From contig CALHUI010000033.1 in NCBI GenBank assembly GCA_938039675.1, positions 1 through 35,180 of the forward strand: DNA of 35,180 nt, in the 5' to 3' direction. Of the stretch, positions 8,276 through 16,253 are shown in pieces. The DNA is from an uncultured Cytophagales bacterium. GTDB lineage: Bacteria > Bacteroidota > Bacteroidia > Cytophagales > Thermoflexibacteraceae. A model generated the notes under the pieces. The model was not told where the DNA came from. It did no database searches and saw only the letters and a program-made list of their open reading frames with translations. The translations under genes were made by a program, and so were the position numbers. Each line of letters begins with the position of its first letter. The first letter of the stretch is position 1.

Positions 8276-9034
8276 ATGAAAACAAAATTTTTCTGGGGTG
8301 TGCTGAGCCTGCTGACAACAACTCTTGCATATGCGCAGCAACCCTCGGCCACCAACACTGCGCCACCCAACGGGGTGAATGCACAGCAAAATCTCGATGC
8401 GCTCGGCAGCCCCAGTACAGGCGGAAGCAATGTTATACTCTCTTTTGACACACGCTACAAGGGCTTTATCAACAGCCCCTACTTGCCGGAATCGTGGGCA
8501 AAAGGCGACTTGTTTTTTAACAATGGTACGAAATATTCGGATATAGACCTTAAACTCAATACTTACAGCGATGAAGTGATGGTTCGAAAGCGCGACACGG
8601 GCGACTCTATCATGGTGGACAAGGCGGCCATCCGGCATTTCACGCTTGTGAACGAGCAAGGTCAGCCAATGCTTTTCCGCAAACTGACAGATACAGAAAC
8701 TAAACAAAGCGGCTTTTATCAAGTATTGCACGAAGGCAGCAAATACACTTTGCTTGCGCATTACAAAAAAACTATTCTGAAAGCCGACTTCAAAGGTGCA
8801 TACAGTGCAGACCGATATTACGATGAGTTTCTGACTTCCGTTAATTATCACTTGGTCAGCAAAAATTCATCGGAATGGGTGAAGTTGAAAACCAATGAAA
8901 AAGCATTGCTGAAAACACTCAACGATGAGAATGGCCGGCTTAAAGCGTTCATTAAGGAACAAAAATTAAATCCTGCCAAAAATCAGCAAGACTTGGTGCG
9001 GCTTATCCAACAGGCAGACCAAGCAGGTAATTAA
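8276..9034 (+). CDS. Secreted protein of unknown function
   Basis: I do not recognise a named family. The 252-residue product begins with a clear SPI signal peptide ending AYA-QQ (about residue 20). A low-complexity Asn/Pro/Ala segment follows (about 22-50). The main region contains GDLFFNNGTKYSDIDLKLN and RDTGDSIMVDKAAIRHF and is predominantly beta, which resembles hypothetical exported proteins I associate with Bacteroidota. The C-terminal 60 residues are lysine-rich and helical. It follows the thioredoxin-fold gene by 7 bases and ends at a strong terminator. Shared export and cotranscription suggest it could be a substrate or partner of the thioredoxin-like protein, but this is inference. 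Confidence 0.75.
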   Translation: MKTKFFWGVLSLLTTTLAYAQQPSATNTAPPNGVNAQQNLDALGSPSTGGSNVILSFDTRYKGFINSPYLPESWAKGDLFFNNGTKYSDIDLKLNTYSDEVMVRKRDTGDSIMVDKAAIRHFTLVNEQGQPMLFRKLTDTETKQSGFYQVLHEGSKYTLLAHYKKTILKADFKGAYSADRYYDEFLTSVNYHLVSKNSSEWVKLKTNEKALLKTLNDENGRLKAFIKEQKLNPAKNQQDLVRLIQQADQAGN

Positions 9035-9058
9035 GCAAAAAACCAACACACGTGCAAT

Positions 9059-9097
9059 AAAAACCCAACAGGTTTTCAGAACCTGTCGGGTTTTTTT
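9059..9097 (+). terminator. Strong intrinsic terminator after the thioredoxin operon
   Basis: A long stem pairs AAACCCAACAGGTT (9061-9074) with AACCTGTCGGGTTT (9080-9093), with one A-C mismatch and a 5-base loop. A run of seven T (9091-9097) follows. The ACAGGTT/AACCTGT core matches the palindrome family seen elsewhere in the window. Confidence 0.88.
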
Positions 9098-9180
9098 ATA
9101 TGAAATAAGCCTCCCCGATTAGCTGCTTTGTAATTACTTGCTTGACTTTCAACACACTGCCAACAATGAGCAGGCTGTTA

Positions 9181-9211
9181 AAAACTTGCCTGCCAAACAA
9201 CCGTCAGGCAA
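9181..9211 (-). terminator. Terminator overlapping the stop codon of the CoA-transferase gene
   Basis: On the minus strand TTGCCTG (9211-9205) pairs with CAGGCAA (9192-9186) across a 12-base loop, followed by GTTTTT (9185-9180). The stem includes the stop codon region of the gene ending at 9204. It faces the terminator of the convergent operon. Confidence 0.65.
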
Positions 9212-10373
9212 CGACTCCCCTGTTGCGCCATTCGGCGATTTGTTCTTCGGAATAGCCCAGCGATTGCAGCAGCTCGGCGGTATGTTCGCCAATGGCGGGC
9301 GGATTATTGCGCAGTTCAAAGTGTGCATCGCCGTATTCAAGCGGAACATTGGGCAGTTTGGCAACTGTTCCATCGGGCAGGGTGGTTTTCAGCAAGCTGT
9401 TGCCGTAATTGAGGTGCGGGTCGTCAAACAAATCTTCAGGGCGGGCAATAGGGGCAAAAGGTATTTCGGCAGCCTCGCAGCGGCTGATAATGTCGGCTTT
9501 GGTTAGGTTTGCCATCAGTTGCTCTATGGCAGGCAGCAGCCACTCGCGCTCGTCTATGCGCCCGTTGTTGGTTTGCAGGCGCGGGTCGGTTGCCCACTCC
9601 TCTTTGCCGAAGGCGCGGCAGAATTTTTCCCAATGCTTATCGCTGATGATGCCGATAAATACCTGTTCGCCCTCGGCGGTTTGAAAAGTGCGATAGACCG
9701 ACCATGCACTCACGCGGGCAGGCATCGGCGGCACAGGCACTTTGGTGATAGCCCCGTAGGCCATGTGCTGCCCCATCAGGAAGGCAGTTGTTTCAAACAA
9801 TGCCCCTTTGACGAACTTGCCCTTGCCTGTGCGTTCGCGTTCGTAGAGGGCGGCTAAGATGCCGATTAAGCCGAACATGCCGCCCGTGATGTCTATTACA
9901 GATGTTCCGGCACGCAGGGGCATTCCGGGCGGTCCGGTCATGTAGGCAAGTCCGCCCATCATTTGCACTACTTCGTCCATGGCATGGCGTTTTTCGTAAG
10001 GACCGCTCAAAAAGCCTTTCAGCGAACAGTAAATCAGGCATTCGTTGAGCGGGCGCAGGGCTTGGTAGCCGTAGCCTAAGCGCTCCATTGTGCCGGGGCC
10101 GAAGTTTTCCACGACTATATCGGCTTGCTTTGCCAACTTGTAAATAATTTCTTTGCCTTCTGCCGATTTAAGATTTATGGCAAGGCTTTTTTTATTGCGG
10201 CTGTAATAAGGAAAATAGCCCGTGCCAAAGCCTTTCAATCGGCGGGTAGCATCGCCTTCGGGCGGCTCAATATGAATCACTTCTGCGCCCATATCTGCCA
10301 GCAACAGCCCGCAGGCAGGTCCCATAACGGCGTGGGTAAATTCCAAAACTTTCAGTCCTTGCAGTGGTAGCAT
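9204..10373 (-). CDS. CaiB/BaiF family CoA-transferase (class III)
   Basis: The product of 389 residues matches the full length of the class III CoA-transferase family (PF02515). The N-terminus LPLQGLKVLEFTHAVMGPACGLLLADMGAEVI is the family signature, followed by the RNKKSLAINLK segment and VVENFGPGTMERLG. The catalytic aspartate is expected in AGTSVIDITGGMFGLIGIL (Asp161), equivalent to Asp169 of formyl-CoA transferase. Such enzymes move CoA between carboxylic acids, or act as racemases in a related branch. No AMACR-specific or carnitine-specific neighbour is present, so the acids are unknown. The gene reads toward the convergent thioredoxin operon and stops within a terminator hairpin. No Shine-Dalgarno sequence precedes the ATG. 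Confidence 0.9.
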   Translation of the reverse strand: MLPLQGLKVLEFTHAVMGPACGLLLADMGAEVIHIEPPEGDATRRLKGFGTGYFPYYSRNKKSLAINLKSAEGKEIIYKLAKQADIVVENFGPGTMERLGYGYQALRPLNECLIYCSLKGFLSGPYEKRHAMDEVVQMMGGLAYMTGPPGMPLRAGTSVIDITGGMFGLIGILAALYERERTGKGKFVKGALFETTAFLMGQHMAYGAITKVPVPPMPARVSAWSVYRTFQTAEGEQVFIGIISDKHWEKFCRAFGKEEWATDPRLQTNNGRIDEREWLLPAIEQLMANLTKADIISRCEAAEIPFAPIARPEDLFDDPHLNYGNSLLKTTLPDGTVAKLPNVPLEYGDAHFELRNNPPAIGEHTAELLQSLGYSEEQIAEWRNRGVVA

Positions 10374-10406
10374 TGTTGAACGGGTTTAAAAAATCAGAAC
10401 ACGAAT

Positions 10407-10434
10407 AAAGGCAGATGACACGGATAAACGCGGA
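10407..10434 (-). repeat. ATCCGTGT-type dispersed repeat, downstream copy
   Basis: This 28-base segment (minus strand beginning TCCGCGTTTATCCGTGTCAT) matches 12034-12061 at 23 of 28 positions in the same orientation. It lies in the spacer between the Omp85-like gene and the CoA-transferase gene. Short ATCCGTGT/ACACGGAT tracts of this kind recur in many bacterial spacers. Confidence 0.55.
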
Positions 10435-10438
10435 TTCG

Positions 10439-10466
10439 GTTTTCAAAAAATCATTTTTTTGAAAAC
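10439..10466 (-). terminator. AT-rich perfect hairpin after the Omp85-like gene
   Basis: A perfect 12-bp stem GTTTTCAAAAAA (10439-10450) / TTTTTTGAAAAC (10455-10466) closes on the loop TCAT. It lies about 80 bases downstream of the stop of the minus-strand gene at 10545. The stem itself contains the T-run, so it is probably a terminator, although it lacks the usual GC clamp. Confidence 0.6.
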
Positions 10467-10544
10467 ACAGCGTACCCGTCAGGGTCGCCTGCAAATACAT
10501 GTTTGCACCGAAATTACGAAACATTGCACTACAAAACCAACCCC

Positions 10545-12083
10545 TTAAAAACGGCTGACATAGCCGAAGTGAATTTTGGATTGTTCCAGCGAAAAGCTCT
10601 GTTGCAGCCTTGCCGAATTGCCCATGGCGTAGGTCAGGGAAAAAATGCCGCCCGTCGTACTTATGTTAATGCCAAAGCCAAGCCCCAGAGGCGAATCGGT
10701 AAAAGTTTGCGCGGGGGTTTGCCCTGCCAGCCTGCCGTAGTCGGTGAAGGCAAACAGAAAGGAACTTTCTTCAAAATACAGCCGATACTCTGCCGTGCCG
10801 ATGAGGTAGCGGGAAGCAAAAAAATCGTTTTCGTTGAAGCCGCGCAGGGTTTGCAAGCCGCCTAATCGGAACAGCTCATTCAAAAACAGCGACTGCCCCA
10901 ACATGATGCCGCCCGTTGTGCGCAACATCAACGCGGTTTGTTTGCCCGTAGCGATGAATCGCGCCACATGGAATGTGGCAAAGCCTTGCGGAGTGCGCAC
11001 AGCAGCGGTTTTGTTGCCCGCGCCCGCTTCCCAAGCCAATTGCCAGCCCCGTTGCGGCTGCAACATATTGTCTAATCGGCTGAACCGATAGCTGATGCCG
11101 TAGGAAAGAAAGCGCGTATTGGCGATGCCGCGTTCGGTGCTGCGCCGCGAACTGTCGGTGAGGACAGAGGTCTGATTGCGGACAAAAAAGCCGACTTTAC
11201 CCGCAGGATGCTGCCCCCACATGAGCGGATAGGACAGTTGCCCCTGCCATTGCAGGTTGAAAAAAGTGGTGTCTTCTTTCAAAAAATTGACCTGAAAACC
11301 TGTCCCCAAACGGGTGCGAAACAGCAGCGGATGGTCGTAGCCGATGCGCAGCGATTGGGTAGCAGCCCGCATCCGTTGCCACTCTGCCCGCAGCGACTTG
11401 CCCCCGTTGAACAAATTGCCCAATTCCAAATTGACCATGCCCGTCAGCAATACGCTGCCCTGCCGTTCCTGATTGGGCAAAAACCCGACTACGCCGTCAA
11501 AGCGATTGACTTGCACAGGCTCTACATGCAGCACCAAATGGGCGCGGTCGAAGCGGAAAAGCACGTCGGGCGGACGCGTCAGCCGCAAAAAGGTCAGTGT
11601 TTTGAGCTGTTCCTCTGCCTGCCGCACGGCTGCCTGACTGAACAACTCTCCCGGATAGATGCTTAGCATGGTTTGCAGCAGCACGGGCTTAACCCCCCCC
11701 TGCCCTACGATAATCAGCGTATCAAAGCGAATCAGCGTACCGCTGCAATAGGTAATCCTGCCTTCGATGAGTCGATTTTCATTGACCCGCAAGTCAGTCA
11801 AACCGATTTCGGCAAAGGGATAGCCGTTGTTCTCCGCATAGGTCAGCACCTTGTTCTGAATGGTCTGCCAATCGGCGACGGTGGTTTGCCCCCGTGCGTT
11901 GAGATAGCGATGCGCACCGGCAGCCTGCAATACCTGCCCTACGATGCTGTCGCATTGCAATTGCAGTTTTTCCGTGTACGGCTGGGCGCGCAATAGCGGA
12001 GGAATGAAAAGAAGGATGATTAAAATGCAGACGAAAGGCAAATAACACGGATTAATGCAGATATTCAAACGGCAATTGTACAT
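10545..12083 (-). CDS. Omp85-superfamily outer-membrane protein (single POTRA plus beta-barrel)
   Basis: The protein has 512 residues. A signal peptide (hydrophobic 17-30, cleavage after LLRA at about 33) precedes a helical linker, one POTRA-like domain (about 118-190) and a 16-strand-type beta-barrel (about 195-512). The Omp85 hallmark LRGF at 413-416 (GGLQTLRGFNEND) is present and the protein ends in Phe, as outer-membrane barrels do. It is shorter than BamA, which has five POTRAs, and closer to small TamA/Patatin-D2-like Omp85 proteins. It could insert or translocate a specific protein or lipid, and the substrate cannot be told. The first 15 or so codons lie in a dispersed repeat (12034-12061). 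A TTG at Leu15 would give a shorter signal peptide, so the start is uncertain. Confidence 0.82.
   Translation of the reverse strand: MYNCRLNICINPCYLPFVCILIILLFIPPLLRAQPYTEKLQLQCDSIVGQVLQAAGAHRYLNARGQTTVADWQTIQNKVLTYAENNGYPFAEIGLTDLRVNENRLIEGRITYCSGTLIRFDTLIIVGQGGVKPVLLQTMLSIYPGELFSQAAVRQAEEQLKTLTFLRLTRPPDVLFRFDRAHLVLHVEPVQVNRFDGVVGFLPNQERQGSVLLTGMVNLELGNLFNGGKSLRAEWQRMRAATQSLRIGYDHPLLFRTRLGTGFQVNFLKEDTTFFNLQWQGQLSYPLMWGQHPAGKVGFFVRNQTSVLTDSSRRSTERGIANTRFLSYGISYRFSRLDNMLQPQRGWQLAWEAGAGNKTAAVRTPQGFATFHVARFIATGKQTALMLRTTGGIMLGQSLFLNELFRLGGLQTLRGFNENDFFASRYLIGTAEYRLYFEESSFLFAFTDYGRLAGQTPAQTFTDSPLGLGFGINISTTGGIFSLTYAMGNSARLQQSFSLEQSKIHFGYVSRF
12034..12061 (-). repeat. ATCCGTGT-type dispersed repeat inside the Omp85 gene's signal-peptide coding region
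   Basis: This segment (minus strand beginning TCTGCATTAATCCGTGTTAT) agrees with 10407-10434 at 23 of 28 bases. Here it is translated as part of the presumed signal peptide of the Omp85-like protein. The two copies flank that gene as direct repeats. Confidence 0.55.
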
Positions 12084-12148
12084 GTGTAATTCCGCCCCGA
12101 CGGGGATGTTGGGTTATTTAATTTTTCCTTGCGGCACGTTTTTAAAAT

Positions 12149-12235
12149 CGCTGTTAGAGTTTGCAACGTGCAACGTCCGACTGCTCACAGATTATCGGGA
12201 CATCCCTAACAGCGTTCGTTAGACCCTATGAGCGG
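12149..12235. repeat. REP-like element with CGCTGTTAGGG / CCGCTCATAGGG arms
   Basis: CGCTGTTAG (12149-12157) is inverted as CTAACAGCG (12206-12214), and CCCTATGAGCGG follows at about 12224-12235. The arms CCCTAACAGCG and CCGCTCAtAGGG recur, rearranged, at 33680-33734, so this is a dispersed palindromic intergenic element. Its boundaries are approximate. Confidence 0.5.
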
Positions 12236-12355
12236 ATTTGAATAAAGTCGTTTCAAATTACTCAATTAGCTGAGTGGCGGGTTGTATAAACATCTTGCTT
12301 GCCATCGCTTAACAAATATAAGTAATCCCTACAAAAAGCACGGAACGGAATGAAC

Positions 12356-12363
12356 TATCTTTG
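12356..12363 (+). promoter_or_regulatory. TATCTTTG -7 element upstream of the DUF4296-tatD pair
   Basis: TATCTTTG fits the Bacteroidota -7 consensus TAnnTTTG and lies 83 bases before the ATG at 12447. No TTTG is found at the -33 position. Transcription starting here would carry the 12377 palindrome near the RNA 5' end. Confidence 0.5.
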
Positions 12364-12376
12364 CGGCGTAAATTTG

Positions 12377-12398
12377 GGAATAGGGCATGCCCTATTCC
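12377..12398 (+). promoter_or_regulatory. 22-bp perfect palindrome in the leader of the DUF4296-tatD pair
   Basis: The half-site GGAATAGGGCA (12377-12387) is followed directly by its exact reverse complement TGCCCTATTCC (12388-12398). It lies 14-35 bases past the presumptive -7 element and 48 bases before the ATG. It may be an operator for a dimeric regulator or a 5' RNA hairpin. A related AGGGCTTGCCCTAT core occurs inside the element at 33680-33734. Confidence 0.6.
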
Positions 12399-12446
12399 TG
12401 CAATACAATATAGGGACGTTGCCTGTCCGTTATCACATTATAACAC

Positions 12447-12854
12447 ATGTCGTCATTTCGCAAGGTCATATACCTATTGTCATTTAAAAATTTCCTGTAT
12501 GGATGCATGCTGCTTATCGCGCTGACTGCCTGCACGGGCAACGGCAAGCAGGATGCACCCGCAGGCACACTGCCGATGCCGAAAATGGCGGCTATCACTG
12601 CCGATATTCACTTGGCGGAAGCGGCGGTAGCCATGCAAGGGCTGACCTTTCAGGAAGCGCTTTCGCGATACGACCGCTATGAGCGCGAAATCATGCGCCG
12701 CCACCAAACCGATACGGTAACTTATCGGAAGTCCTACCGGTTTTATGCAAGCGACAGTTATCGCCTTGCCGATTTGATGAAGCAGGTAGCCGATACGCTC
12801 AGTGCCAGACAAAAAGCCATTCAACAAAAAGATTCTTTATCTCAATCGCGATGA
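12447..12854 (+). CDS. DUF4296 family lipoprotein
   Basis: The product has 135 residues. A basic N-terminus and a hydrophobic helix end at the lipobox LTAC (Cys29), so it is probably lipid-anchored. The mature part is short and helical with the pattern MAAITADIHLAEAAVAMQG and a YDRYEREIMRRHQTDTVTYRKSYRFYA segment. That matches the DUF4296 family typical of Bacteroidota, whose biochemical role is unknown. Its TGA overlaps the ATG of tatD (ATGA at 12851-12854), so the two are translationally coupled. A -7-like element and a 22-bp palindrome lie upstream. Confidence 0.85.
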   Translation: MSSFRKVIYLLSFKNFLYGCMLLIALTACTGNGKQDAPAGTLPMPKMAAITADIHLAEAAVAMQGLTFQEALSRYDRYEREIMRRHQTDTVTYRKSYRFYASDSYRLADLMKQVADTLSARQKAIQQKDSLSQSR

Positions 12855-13633
12855 TTGATACGCACGCACATATTTATTCCAAACAGTTTGACAGTGACCG
12901 CACTGCCATGCTGGAACGCACCTTTGCCGCAGGTGTTGAAAAAATTTTGATGCCCAACGTGGACAGTGAGTCCATAGAAGGCATGATGGCACTTGCCGCG
13001 CAGTACCCCGACCAATGCTTCCCGATGATGGGGCTGCACCCTTGTTCGGTAAATGCCGACTTTGAAAAAGAACTGCAAATTGCCGAAGATTGGCTCAAAA
13101 AATATCCGTTCGTAGCCGTCGGGGAAATGGGTTTAGACCTGCACTGGGACAAAACCTATTTTGAACAACAAAAAGAAGCCTTTCGCATTCAGGCGGAATG
13201 GGCAAAGGCATACGGGCTGCCGTTGGTAATTCACTGCCGCGAAGCCATGAGCGAAACACTTGCTTTGCTGGAAAGCCTTGCCGATGAACGACTGTTCGGC
13301 GTATTGCATTGTTTCACGGGAACGGCGGAAGATGCCGCAAGGCTCTATGCCATGAATTTTCGCGTAGGTATTGGCGGCGTGGTAACCTATAAAAAAGGCA
13401 ATTTGGCATCGGTAGTAGCGCAAATTCCATTGGAACAAATTGTGCTGGAAACCGACAGCCCCTATCTTGCCCCCGTACCGCATCGCGGCAAGCGCAATGA
13501 AACTTCTTACCTGCCGCTGATTGCCGAAAAAATTGCGCAAACCAAAGGGCTAAGTATTGAAAAAATCGTGCAACTGACAACAAAAAACGCTTTGCTGTTG
13601 TTTTTTGAAAAACAACCGGCTATGGTTGTATAA
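12851..13633 (+). CDS. tatD: TatD family metal-dependent DNase
   Basis: The 260-residue protein is a typical TatD-family TIM-barrel hydrolase. All expected metal ligands are visible: DTHAH with His5 and His7, GEMGLD with Glu92, VIHCRE with His128, LHCFTG with His153 and ETDSPYLAP with Asp202. TatD proteins are 3'-5' exonucleases acting on single-stranded DNA/RNA in the cytoplasm and linked to DNA repair or fragment degradation. Start and preceding stop overlap as ATGA with the DUF4296 gene. The respiratory block begins 60 bases downstream, behind its own -7 element. Confidence 0.93.
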   Translation: MIDTHAHIYSKQFDSDRTAMLERTFAAGVEKILMPNVDSESIEGMMALAAQYPDQCFPMMGLHPCSVNADFEKELQIAEDWLKKYPFVAVGEMGLDLHWDKTYFEQQKEAFRIQAEWAKAYGLPLVIHCREAMSETLALLESLADERLFGVLHCFTGTAEDAARLYAMNFRVGIGGVVTYKKGNLASVVAQIPLEQIVLETDSPYLAPVPHRGKRNETSYLPLIAEKIAQTKGLSIEKIVQLTTKNALLLFFEKQPAMVV

Positions 13634-13665
13634 CCTCCGGTGCAGATAAGTAAGCATTTTTGAGG

Positions 13666-13673
13666 TATATTTG
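13666..13673 (+). promoter_or_regulatory. TATATTTG -7 element before ctaA
   Basis: TATATTTG matches TAnnTTTG and lies 20 bases before the ATG at 13694. No TTTG is seen about 19-21 bases upstream. It probably drives the haem A/oxidase accessory block with a very short leader. Confidence 0.5.
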
Positions 13674-13693
13674 CGCAAAATTTCTGAAAAACT

Positions 13694-14677
13694 ATGGCAC
13701 ATGCGTTTCGTCAATTCGGTATCATCACCATTGTAGCAGTTTATTTACTGATACTTGTTGGCGGCATTGTGCGAAGTACGGGTTCAGGTATGGGCTGTCC
13801 CGACTGGCCTAAGTGTTTCGGACAGTGGATTCCTCCCACTGATGTCAGCCAGCTTCCGCCCGACTACAAAACCATTTTCAAAGTTCAAGGCAAAGAAATT
13901 GCTGACTTTGACCCTTTCAAAACGTGGGTAGAATATCTGAACCGCTTGTTGGGCGCACTTATTGGCTTGTTTATTTTCATCACACTGATGCTTTCGGCAA
14001 GCTATTTCCGCCGCGACCGCGTGGTGTTCTATGCCATACTTGCGGCATTTTTAATGACAGGCTTTCAGGGTTGGTTAGGCTCAGTAGTCGTTTCTACTAA
14101 CCTTGCACCTTTTATGATTACCCTGCACATGGTTGTTGCCTTGCTGATTGTGGCAGTGCTTATCTATGCCATTGCACGGGCGCATACAGGCTACATTCAA
14201 CCCGAAGAAGTGCATGAAAAAAACAAATTGAACACAGTACTCGGCATTTGTACATTGATGAGCTTGTTGCAGATTGTACTGGGTACGCAACTGCGCGAAG
14301 CTATTGACCATCTGGCAGTGCAGATGAACTATTTAGCACGCGAAACATGGATTGAACAAATCGGGCTGCCTTTCTATGTACACCGTACCTATTCACTTGT
14401 GATTTTGGCAGCGCACCTGTATCTGGCATTTCTAATGCGTAAAAACATAGCACAAGTAGGCACACTATCTTTCTGGGCTAACGTTTTGATAGGGCTGATT
14501 GGGGGTGAGATTGTTACGGGTGCCATTATGGCATATTTTGCCATACCTGCCGTTATGCAGCCCGTCCATCTGCTGCTTGCCTCGCTCATGTTCGGCGTTC
14601 AAATACTGCTTGCACTTTTCCTGAACCGTGAGCATGTGTTCAAATCGGCTACTTTTCATTCATCCTTACCCGCTTAA
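13694..14677 (+). CDS. ctaA: Haem A synthase (COX15/CtaA family)
   Basis: The protein has 327 residues and eight predicted transmembrane helices. It oxidises the C8 methyl of haem O to a formyl group, giving haem A for aa3-type oxidases. Family marks are the N-terminal GGIVRSTGSGMGCPDWPKC with the cysteine pair Cys35/Cys41, the conserved Glu80 in VEYLNRLLG, and histidines expected to bind haem at 145, 230 (VHRTY) and 292 (PVHLLL). It is the first gene of the respiratory block, and its TAA is directly followed by the ATG of ctaB with no spacer. Confidence 0.95.
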   Translation: MAHAFRQFGIITIVAVYLLILVGGIVRSTGSGMGCPDWPKCFGQWIPPTDVSQLPPDYKTIFKVQGKEIADFDPFKTWVEYLNRLLGALIGLFIFITLMLSASYFRRDRVVFYAILAAFLMTGFQGWLGSVVVSTNLAPFMITLHMVVALLIVAVLIYAIARAHTGYIQPEEVHEKNKLNTVLGICTLMSLLQIVLGTQLREAIDHLAVQMNYLARETWIEQIGLPFYVHRTYSLVILAAHLYLAFLMRKNIAQVGTLSFWANVLIGLIGGEIVTGAIMAYFAIPAVMQPVHLLLASLMFGVQILLALFLNREHVFKSATFHSSLPA

Positions 14678-15577
14678 ATGAATCGTTTGATGTCCACACA
14701 AACTATTGCAGTGCCAACTTTCGCCTTCAAAATCAGACAGTACCTCATGCTTTTAAAGTTCCGCCTGTCTGCGCTGGTGGTTTTTTCGGGGGCTTTCGGC
14801 TATCTGCTTGCCCAAACAAGTTATTTTAATCGGCTTTCGTTTGCGGCCTTCTGTCTGGGTAGTTTCCTGATTACAGGAGCAGCCAATACTATCAACCAAA
14901 TTATTGAGCGCGATTTAGATAAACTGATGCGTCGCACTGCCAATCGCCCGCTGCCGACAGGAGCTATCAGCCCGCAGGAGGCAGGCATTTACGCCGCCCT
15001 TTTGGCACTTGCAGGAACGGTGTTGCTCGTCCTGTTTGTCAATGCGTTCAGCGCACTGCTGGGGCTCTTTTCGCTGATTCTATATGCCTTTGTTTATACA
15101 CCATTGAAACAAAAAACTTCTGCATCGGTGTTTGTGGGTGCATTTCCGGGGGCTTTTCCACCGCTGATTGGCTGGGTAGCTGCCACGGGCACTATTGGCG
15201 TAGAAGCATTGGTTATATTCGCCATTCAGTTTATCTGGCAATTCCCGCATTTTTGGGCAATTGCTTGGGTAGCCGACGAAGACTACAAGCGAGCCGGCTT
15301 TAAAATGTTGCCTTCTGGCGGAAACAAAGACTCAAACACGGCGTTTTCTATTATGACTTATACACTATTCTTAATACCGTTGGGTATGCTTCCCATGCAA
15401 TTCGGTATTACAGGTACTGTATCAGCCGTCATAGCTACCGTATGTAGTGTTTTGTTCCTGTTACAGAGTTTATACCTGATTCGCCAACTCAACGACAAAG
15501 CGGCAATGAGTATCATGTTTGGTTCATTCCTTTATCTGCCGATTATACAAATCGCTTATTTATTAGACAAGTTGTAA
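14678..15577 (+). CDS. ctaB: Protoheme IX farnesyltransferase (haem O synthase)
   Basis: The 299-residue UbiA-superfamily prenyltransferase farnesylates haem B to haem O, the substrate of CtaA. The prenyl-diphosphate motif reads ANTINQIIERDLDKLM followed by RTANRPLPTG (about 69-95), as in COX10/CtaB. Seven to nine membrane helices are predicted, and the second polar loop contains DEDYKRAGFKMLP. The start at 14678 abuts the ctaA stop. Met5 at 14690 is an alternative start. It is almost certainly cotranscribed with ctaA. Confidence 0.95.
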   Translation: MNRLMSTQTIAVPTFAFKIRQYLMLLKFRLSALVVFSGAFGYLLAQTSYFNRLSFAAFCLGSFLITGAANTINQIIERDLDKLMRRTANRPLPTGAISPQEAGIYAALLALAGTVLLVLFVNAFSALLGLFSLILYAFVYTPLKQKTSASVFVGAFPGAFPPLIGWVAATGTIGVEALVIFAIQFIWQFPHFWAIAWVADEDYKRAGFKMLPSGGNKDSNTAFSIMTYTLFLIPLGMLPMQFGITGTVSAVIATVCSVLFLLQSLYLIRQLNDKAAMSIMFGSFLYLPIIQIAYLLDKL

Positions 15578-15589
15578 TTCATTACGTAC

Positions 15590-16195
15590 ATGGCAACACG
15601 CACCAATATAAAACCCAACACCACCGAACAGCCCGCCCCAACGCTGGCGATGCATCCCAAAAAATTTGCGATGTGGTTGTTCATCGTGAGCATCATTATG
15701 CTTTTCGGAGGCCTAACAAGTGCTTATTTGGTACGACGTGCCGAAGGCAATTGGCTGGAGTTTGAACTGCCGAAAATTTTCTATTACAGCACCGCCGTTA
15801 TCGTTTTGAGCAGCATTACTATGCATTGGGCATACGTCAGCGCCAAAAAAGATGAGCTCGGCAAACTGAAAATTGCCCTTTGGCTGACTTTCCTTTTGGG
15901 AATGGTATTCTTGGCAATGCAATGGATGGGCTGGGTTGAGTTGGTGAATATGGGCGTATTTTTTGCCGGCAACCAGTCCAACCCTGCGGGCTCATTCTTG
16001 TATGTACTGTCGGGGCTGCACGGCTTACACCTGATTGGTGGATTGGTATTCCTGCTGTTGATTATTGTGGCTGCCGTTCGTTTACAAATTCACGGCAAGG
16101 CGATGGTTCGCATGGATATGTGCGCTACTTATTGGCATTTTCTGGACTTGCTCTGGGTTTATTTGTTTGTATTTTTGTTGGTAAACGGAATTTAA
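15590..16195 (+). CDS. Haem-copper oxidase subunit III (first copy)
   Basis: The product has 201 residues and five transmembrane helices, which is the short form of the subunit III family (PF00510). Recognisable segments are KKFAMWLFIVSIIMLFGGLTSAYLVRR in helix 1, GLHGLHLIGG with conserved histidines, and the C-terminal ATYWHFLDLLWVYLFVFL. It is a structural subunit of an aa3-type cytochrome c oxidase in the inner membrane. A second, longer subunit III gene follows after 58 bases. The pair of subunit III genes is normal for Bacteroidota. Confidence 0.92.
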   Translation: MATRTNIKPNTTEQPAPTLAMHPKKFAMWLFIVSIIMLFGGLTSAYLVRRAEGNWLEFELPKIFYYSTAVIVLSSITMHWAYVSAKKDELGKLKIALWLTFLLGMVFLAMQWMGWVELVNMGVFFAGNQSNPAGSFLYVLSGLHGLHLIGGLVFLLLIIVAAVRLQIHGKAMVRMDMCATYWHFLDLLWVYLFVFLLVNGI

Positions 16196-16253
16196 AATAA
16201 TTTTGGACGAAAATCAAATTGCGATTAACGCCCTAAAACACAACTGAAACGAT

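Larger units (their letters stand above)
12084..12446. other. Divergent intergenic region with palindromes
   Basis: No gene is visible in these 363 bases between divergent genes. It contains a CCCCGACGGGG palindrome (about 12096-12106), a tandem GCAACGT pair (about 12163-12176), an imperfect REP-like element at about 12149-12235 (CGCTGTTAG and CTAACAGCG arms), a plus-strand -7 element at 12356 and a 22-bp palindrome at 12377. Confidence 0.6.

Noticed and set aside
7976-8851. Minus-strand frame of 291 codons across the thioredoxin-fold and the following secreted protein genes
   Set aside because: It lies antisense to two genes with clear signal peptides and motifs, spans their junction, and its translation shows no domain or normal composition.
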